64,000 nucleotides of DNA, taken from positions 88,799,449-88,863,448 of the forward strand of contig OY744535.1 in NCBI GenBank assembly GCA_963556195.1, read 5' to 3'. Of this stretch, positions 58,741-64,000 are shown piece after piece. The position numbers and the translations under genes are program-made. The DNA comes from Sepiola atlantica (lineage: Eukaryota; Mollusca; Cephalopoda; Sepiida; Sepiolidae). The stretch's first letter is position 1. The number at the start of each line of letters is the position of its first letter. The notes under the pieces are model-generated. The model did not search any database and had not been told where the DNA came from. It worked only from the letters and a program-made list of their open reading frames with translations.

Positions 58741-59305
58741 ATCTTGGCAGCATCTTTTCTTTTATACAAGTATCATTAAAAATAACGGACATCTTGTGTC
58801 TGGATATTTTTTCTATGATCCTTTCCGTTTTTCTGATAAGGTTCTTAGTTTCAGACGGAAATTGGCTGATAAAATTGCCAAAGCTTCCCAAAGCGCTTTC
58901 GGACCCTTCCAGATCCATCGTCAGTGGAGTAATGTTAACAAGGCATATACCTAGGAGTGAATATATATTCTATTTAGGCGGGAAAAATAAAGGAGTGTGT
59001 TTAATTTAAATTTATATTTATAGGCATTTGTCTATATTAGTACTAATAGTATGATTAATCTTGTTAATAGCTGTTTTTTTTCTGTTTTAATGTATAGTGC
59101 TTCGAGCATGTAGAGTTTAAGTGTATTAGTGTTTTGTGCGATGATTTTTGTGTTATCTACTAGAAGTTTACAGATATGCGAACGGGGGCAGGAATGCTTT
59201 TTATGGAGGTGCTGGGTTATGAAACTAAGAACCTAATCAGGAAAACGGAAAGGATCATAAGAAAAAATATCCAGACACAAGATGTCCGTTATTTTTAATG
59301 ATACT

Positions 59306-59311
<6 letters not shown>
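58736..59311 (-). mobile_element. Canonical Penelope-like element 3' fragment with inverted termini, set in (TA)n
   Basis: On the minus strand 59,215-59,065 translates with HKKHSCPRSH, DNTKIIAQN and NTLKLYMLEALYIKTEKK, the last stretch of a C-terminal GIY-YIG nuclease in canonical Penelope-like elements. It is followed by non-coding sequence with a hammerhead-like core. The terminal ~91 bp at 58,763-58,853 recurs in inverted form at 59,220-59,311 with only a few differences (TTCTATGATCC / TTCTTATGATCC; CTGATAAGG / CTGATTAGG). Both outer borders touch (TA)n tracts. 5' truncation with an inverted copy of the 3' end is a known Penelope insertion form. Confidence 0.72.
58897..58924 (-). ncRNA. 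Hammerhead ribozyme-like core
   Basis: Minus strand CTGACGA (58,924-58,918), a stem-loop GGATC...GGGTCC, then GAAA (58,900-58,897). CUGANGA, stem II and GAAA are conserved in order and spacing. Stem III and the cleavage triplet are not clear downstream, so activity is doubtful. Its place in the 3' non-coding part of a Penelope-like element supports the reading. Confidence 0.4.

Positions 59312-59352
<41 letters not shown>
59306..59352. repeat. (TA)n microsatellite
   Basis: TA tract bordering the Penelope-like fragment. Confidence 0.95.
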
Positions 59353-59356
<4 letters not shown>

Positions 59357-59378
59357 TGTATACATATGTACCTATATA

Positions 59379-59506
59379 CAGGGTTGCCCAAAAGTAGGTT
59401 TACAGTTATCATTTAATATTTGAAGTTTTTATACTAGGTTATTCGAAAAAATTTAATTAGGTTAAATATATAGATTAATAACGGTAAACCTACTTTTGGG
59501 CCACCC

Positions 59507-59508
<2 letters not shown>
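59379..59508. mobile_element. 130-bp mariner-type MITE with TA target duplications
   Basis: Left terminus CAGGGTTGCCCAAAAGTAGG and right terminus CAGGGTGGCCCAAAAGTAGG (read on the minus strand), continuing as TTTACAGTTAT / TTTACCGTTAT. These are 31-bp terminal inverted repeats with two mismatches, flanked by TA at 59,377-59,378 and 59,509-59,510. AAAAGTAGGTTTAC is typical of the termini of mauritiana-type mariners. The ~68-bp interior is non-coding. It sits inside (TA)n sequence. Confidence 0.92.
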
Positions 59509-59510
<2 letters not shown>

Positions 59511-59588
<78 letters not shown>

Positions 59589-59615
59589 ATAGATATATAC
59601 GTACATATATATATA

Positions 59616-59685
<70 letters not shown>
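59511..59685. repeat. (TA)n microsatellite, two blocks
   Basis: TA tracts flank a GTATAGATATATACGTACAT centre. Confidence 0.96.
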
Positions 59686-59688
<3 letters not shown>

Positions 59689-60428
59689 GTGTGTATGTTT
59701 TGTATATTACTTCACTAGTGCTAAATACACGTGAACAGCTTAATGGGCAGCTTTTGAAATTATACGTATTGCAGAAAAGCTCAACAGAAATTAAGCCATT
59801 TCAACTACATACAGATGAATAGATAACTAAAAAATTAAATATTTATATTAATATATAAATCATCTGAAGGAAGTAGATTGGTATAGAAGCTTGAATTAAT
59901 TATATATTTTTGCTGTTTTTTTTTCATACGCATACACACTTGTGAGTTAATTGAAAGATAGTGTAGTCGATTCTTTTCTCGCTCCACAATATGTCTTCTG
60001 TTAGTGTTCATTCCATAACATTCGACATGATTTTTATTTCCATCAAGTATTTTTTGTGGCGGCGATACACCTATACGCTATAAAACTACTAAAATTAATG
60101 AAAGAAATAGTATGAAACAGTACATATGGCCTCATGTTTTTCGGTTCTATACCGAGCGAAAGTTATTTCGGGAATTGTAAAAGAAGTATTTTAATGGTGT
60201 AACATTGAGACGAATTATATGGCGACAATTACCCGCGAAAAGCGTGAGACGAAAAGCTTCTCGAAATTCACTGAGAATCAAATTGCAACTTTTAATATGG
60301 CGTTATTTATATAAGGGAAGAAAGTATCTTTATCGATCATAGGAGCGTGTGTGTGTGTTCTAGCGCTCATCTTTTAACCTGCGATTGTGTTAACATGTGC
60401 AAGCCACCTGTCTCACATTCTCTTACTC
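59686..60428. other. Unassigned stretch
   Basis: No element recognised. Confidence 0.5.
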
Positions 60429-60441
60429 TCACTACACACAC

Positions 60442-60516
<75 letters not shown>
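60429..60516. repeat. Compound (CA)n(TA)n(GA)n microsatellite
   Basis: CACACACA, then TA, then GAGAGA in order. Confidence 0.96.
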
Positions 60517-60519
<3 letters not shown>

Positions 60520-60533
60520 TATTTTTATGCACT

Positions 60534-60740
60534 TCAATAACACATCAATATCACAGAAAACTGATTCACATCATTCTTGAAACTACTTGCCATTGGAATC
60601 AAGCAGTGCCGACTCACAGAGGTGTTGTTAGTGATTGTGCCACCCAAACAATTACAATTACACGTGCGAAAAGCACTTGGCGGAGCACTCATACGTTGAA
60701 ATCGACAGAAGAACTCATTAGGATCGCGAAGTTCTTCCAT
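60534..60740 (-). pseudogene. PIF/Harbinger nuclease fragment
   Basis: The minus frame starts MEELRDPNEFFCRFQRMS, matching the Harbinger N-terminal block (E-L-R-x-D-x-x-x-F-F-x-Y-F-R-M-S). It ends with TNNTSVSRHCLIPMASSFKN, resembling the T-N-x-R-x-x-I-S-x-x-x-R-L-x-x-x-L-x-x-L-A block. The DDE catalytic part is absent and the middle is too short, so it is a truncated, rearranged remnant. Confidence 0.5.
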
Positions 60741-60960
60741 GTTTTTAAAGTTTTTTTAATTTGTTTTGTACAATTTCCACTGTAGATAATCATACCAATC
60801 AATACATAAATGTATCATAGCATTTTCAAAATATATTGATGTTATACTGATTTAAAGTCTAAGCCAGTAAGAGGCTAAAACAATTAAAACGAATAAAAAT
60901 TATCACATGAACATACTTTAAAATATATGTTGGTAAAAAACATTGTTCTTATTTCAAGAC

Positions 60961-61106
60961 AGGGCGTCGTAGTCCAATGGTATTACGCTGGACTATAGGC
61001 ATCAATATCGAAGGTTCGATCATTGGCTAAGTTAGTCATGCTGATGACGGATGTTAGCCAGATACACGTGGCCATTGATTACTTTTATGTACGTATAACA
61101 TTAATA
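60961..61106 (+). repeat. tRNA-derived SINE with A and B boxes
   Basis: A box TAGTCCAATGG (60,970-60,980) and B box GGTTCGATCAT (61,013-61,023) at tRNA-like spacing, then a tRNA-unrelated body (GCTGATGACGG, CAGATACACGTGGCCATTG) and a short (TA)n tail at 61,107. The anticodon stem does not pair and no acceptor stem closes, so it is a SINE, not a tRNA gene. Its head differs from the tRNA-Arg-type SINEs elsewhere in the window. Confidence 0.65.
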
Positions 61107-61262
61107 ATATATATATATATATATTAACGAGACATACGTCCTATGAAGTTAATGTCGGCTAATAATGCATTGTTCTGTATCTTAATAACTAAGGTAGTGA
61201 AAGAATAAAAACAGTAGTAAGCAAATAAATAACGAACGCTACAATCACTATAAAAATAGATT

Positions 61263-61267
<5 letters not shown>

Positions 61268-61338
<71 letters not shown>
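61268..61338. repeat. (TA)n microsatellite
   Basis: Pure TA, followed at 61,353-61,378 by the hairpin CGTTGTGAC / GTCACAACG with an 8-nt loop. Confidence 0.95.
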
Positions 61339-61344
<6 letters not shown>

Positions 61345-61478
61345 GATGCACCCGTTGTGACCCCATTGTGTCACAACGAATACCACGATTCATTAAAAAT
61401 TGGTTGGATAAAAAATAACAAACTTTGACATATTTTAAGATATTATTTTGCATAAATACAATGTATTTCCAGATGATT

Positions 61479-61530
61479 ATTATTAATATTATTATTATTG
61501 TTATTATTATTATCATTATTATTAATGTTA
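61479..61530. repeat. (ATT)n microsatellite
   Basis: ATT repeats with single-base interruptions. Confidence 0.85.
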
Positions 61531-61534
61531 CCAT

Positions 61535-62950
61535 TATTATATAGCAGTAAAATTACTTTGTATTATTCTTACATAAGTGTTATTAATTTGTTTTCGTCTA
61601 ACTTACATAAGTTAGTGGTGGTGTTCAGACACACGTATGTAAATAAGATAAATTACACTTTAAATGGATATGTGACATTTCTCTAATGGCTTACTAAAGC
61701 ATTAAGTAATGTAAAAGAGCGGTTGAATAAAGAAAAAGTGAGAGAGGAGCGAGTGAAATAAATTGATACTTTAGAAAGAGTTGGGTTACTTCTTCAATGA
61801 ATTATAGATAAGAGCGTATTAAAACAACTACAAATAAACTATTTTTCAAATATTACTCAATAACAAATTTTCGGATTATTTGCGCATGTATGTAGATAAT
61901 CAATTTACCTTCACCGACATTCGCCAGCTCACAATTAATGAATATAACTTTATCATTTCTTAATAAATTACCGTATAAAAGTATTATATATTATTTATTA
62001 CTTCTTATATTACGTAATCTTCACATGATCGTATATCTTAAAAAAAGAAAATAATAAAAGTGAAAATATCTGTGTCCGACTGACTCTAATAATAACGTAT
62101 TTAAATATACTTTTAATAAGCAAAGAGTACATGCTTAATGTTAATAAAACTGATAATGAGTAAACGAAAAAAAAGAATAATAACGTATACAAATAAAATG
62201 CGCTGAAGAAATCTTAATCTCAATAATCGCTTGTAATAAAAAAGCAAAGTAATTATTTTAGATAGAAAATTATTCCATAATTATTTTTTTCTTGATTATT
62301 ATTATAACAAGAGAATGTTTTTTTTGTTTTTTATAGTTATGATTAATTTTGTTTTTTTCTTATCGAATTGTTGTGTCTTCAGTTTATTATCGAGATCGGG
62401 ATAAAGAAAGGGAGATAGTGAGATATAAGGAGAGTTTTATGATATCAATTTATTAAAACGAATGTAAATTCGAAGCCGACAAGCGGGAAAGGTTTGCTAG
62501 TTGATAACAATTGCGAACAGCAGTACGATTTCTCACACCTGTCCTAATTCAACTACTACTTTTTATGATCATAGTATGCCCCTTAAGATGGAAATACAAC
62601 AGTTAATGACGCAACAACATCAACAGCGATACCACGGAAATGTCCCTTTGAATCTGAGATGATGGAAATATTAAAGTGTGATAGAATCACCAAAACCTCA
62701 AATGAAAACGAAAACGCCACAACTAAAATATCCATAAGTAAAATTAACAGAAGGGACACGTGAAGTGTTCCGTATAAAAGATTTCAAAAACCATGTACCA
62801 TTGAGAAAAATTGAAAGCACACAAACCTTAGAAGACGGATCTCGAAATTGCACAAGTTATATAGACGTCACCACACACAGGACAGTAGATAATAGAATCG
62901 CTACTTAAAGTCTCACAAAATAACGCGATCTTAATATACTAAATTAACAT
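61535..62950. other. Unassigned stretch
   Basis: AT-rich to about 62,400, then A-rich sequence with better GC content to 62,950. The latter is suggestive of a worn retroelement sense strand, but no motif is clear. Confidence 0.45.
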
Positions 62951-63293
62951 CGAGATACAACACCGGATATGCAAGTTTAACCATAAAAAATAGAAAAATG
63001 CATTGGACTTGTTTGCGAGAGAAACCAAATTGAAATGGTGCAACGAACTTCAGGTTTAACCACGATTAAATTGTATAGGCATTAGCAAAAACAAGTATTG
63101 GAAAATGACCGCCATAAAATATCAACAGTAAAATATATATAATCGATAACACCGAATATGATAATAAGCAACATAAAGGATATGATATATATTCATCCTT
63201 AGAGTTTGTGTATGTTGATGATAGTGTAAATATATGACTACAATCTAGGCTATTTCAAAAAAGACATATACACAAACAAACACAAATATGCCC

Positions 63294-63296
<3 letters not shown>
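62950..63296 (+). pseudogene. Possible LINE reverse transcriptase remnant around YVDD
   Basis: The plus strand reads ITPNMIISNIKDMIY, then a stop, then LEFVYVDDSVNI (YVDD at 63,211-63,222), then LQSRLFQK. This suits the Jockey-type block in which P-x-L-x-N-x-Y-x-x-D precedes F-V-Y-A-D-D and a Q-S-x-x-F stretch follows. It is cut off by the (TA)n tract at 63,297. Weak: only one short block, with stops. Confidence 0.3.

Positions 63297-63339
<43 letters not shown>
63297..63339. repeat. (TA)n microsatellite
   Basis: Pure TA tract. Confidence 0.95.
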
Positions 63340-63341
<2 letters not shown>

Positions 63342-63686
63342 CTTGCCAAAATATTTTCCTGTTTTTTTTTTCATAGTTTATCTTTGTATTTCTTGGTTTA
63401 TATACGAACAATATATATAGATAGCAACTCCTAACAAATAAATTCATAAGATACAGGAGAATGTTATAAATATATTCGTAGAAAGCCGGTACAATTGTAT
63501 GCTGGAAATCTGCATGCTGGAAGCTGTTTGTGAAATGATGTGAATAGTATTTGACGTTGTTTAAGTTAAATACAAATAGTTCATAACATTGCTCTCGTCT
63601 CACACGATTGAGTTATTACAATTGCTAGATGTTATGAAATGTATATCATAAGTATAACATTTTTAAATATAAATACATATGTAGTA

Positions 63687-63689
<3 letters not shown>
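63340..63689. other. Unassigned AT-rich stretch
   Basis: Nothing recognised. Confidence 0.5.
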
Positions 63690-63726
<37 letters not shown>

Positions 63727-63772
63727 GTTTATATATATATATACATATATATATATAAACATATATACATGC

Positions 63773-63822
<50 letters not shown>
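63690..63822. repeat. (TA)n microsatellite with palindromic centre
   Basis: TA blocks around TATGTTTATATATATATATAC and its near reverse complement TATAAACATATATAC. Confidence 0.95.
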
Positions 63823-64000
63823 CGTTAGTATGACACATCGATGTCTGTAGGTATTAAAATAATTAATACATATTTATTTATAAATATTATTATTCATCAG
63901 CCCCCTCCAACAAAGGCCGGGCACTCTTGAGTGACTTTAATAACAAGCAGTGCAAATAGCTACATGCATGATCCGAACGCCGTTCGTAGATCACTCTAAG
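63823..64000. other. Unassigned, GC-richer right edge
   Basis: 63,899-64,000 (CCCCCTCCAACAAAGGCCGG onward) is GC-richer than its surroundings and may be the start of an element continuing beyond the window. Confidence 0.4.

Noticed and set aside
60961..61035. Functional tRNA gene
   Set aside because: A and B boxes are present but the acceptor and anticodon stems do not pair, and a SINE-like body with TA tail follows.

Overview
The window looks like repeat-rich, gene-empty DNA from an animal genome, most probably a cephalopod close to Octopus. The grounds are overall AT-richness, very frequent long (TA)n tracts, no operon-like coding, and a mix of decayed transposable elements (a SINE with a tRNA-Arg-like head, restriction-endonuclease-type LINEs, Penelope-like elements, Jockey, mariner, piggyBac, Harbinger, Helitron) that I associate with cephalopod genomes from memory. 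I found no intact host protein gene, rRNA or functional tRNA.

Layout. 1-12,147 is a satellite array of 179-bp monomers. The first 60 monomers hold register with no net indels except four 180-bp units. They are organised into higher-order repeats, most clearly a 9-monomer, 1,612-bp unit present twice in succession with about 3 visible differences. The right edge is degenerate and contains an internal GC-rich ~27-bp minisatellite (10,988-11,402). It ends sharply in a second array, a 30-bp minisatellite of 49 units (12,151-13,610).

13,620-18,130 is nested transposon debris. It holds piggyBac-like transposase pieces on both strands, a Helitron-type 3' end at 13,916, and a decayed LINE on the minus strand (15,540-17,840) lying between two inverted piggyBac remnants. 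18,130-34,000 is mostly unassigned AT-rich DNA with a Jockey-like RNase H remnant (about 20,195-20,560), two old SINE copies, a perfect 20-bp hairpin (29,595-29,641) and a mariner pseudogene (31,031-32,080, minus). 34,040-37,040 is a second copy of the same LINE family (plus strand). 37,300-50,200 has a 117-bp inverted duplication, a LINE RT fragment, a strongly G-depleted 2.9-kb stretch, a complete-looking 1,003-bp non-autonomous Helitron (47,148-48,150) and a third SINE copy.

50,446-52,990 is a nearly full-length but frameshifted Penelope-like retroelement with permuted domains: GIY-YIG nuclease first, a CxC linker, then reverse transcriptase (Naiad type). 53,000-64,000 is dominated by (TA)n tracts with element remnants placed between or inside them: a canonical Penelope-like end with inverted termini and a hammerhead-like core, a second degenerate hammerhead, a 130-bp mariner MITE with TA duplications, a Harbinger fragment and a tRNA-derived SINE.

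No pathway can be read here. The biology is repeat biology: a candidate centromere-type or heterochromatic satellite with higher-order structure, and retroelements that seem to target microsatellites. All family assignments were made by eye from translated motifs, without database searches.
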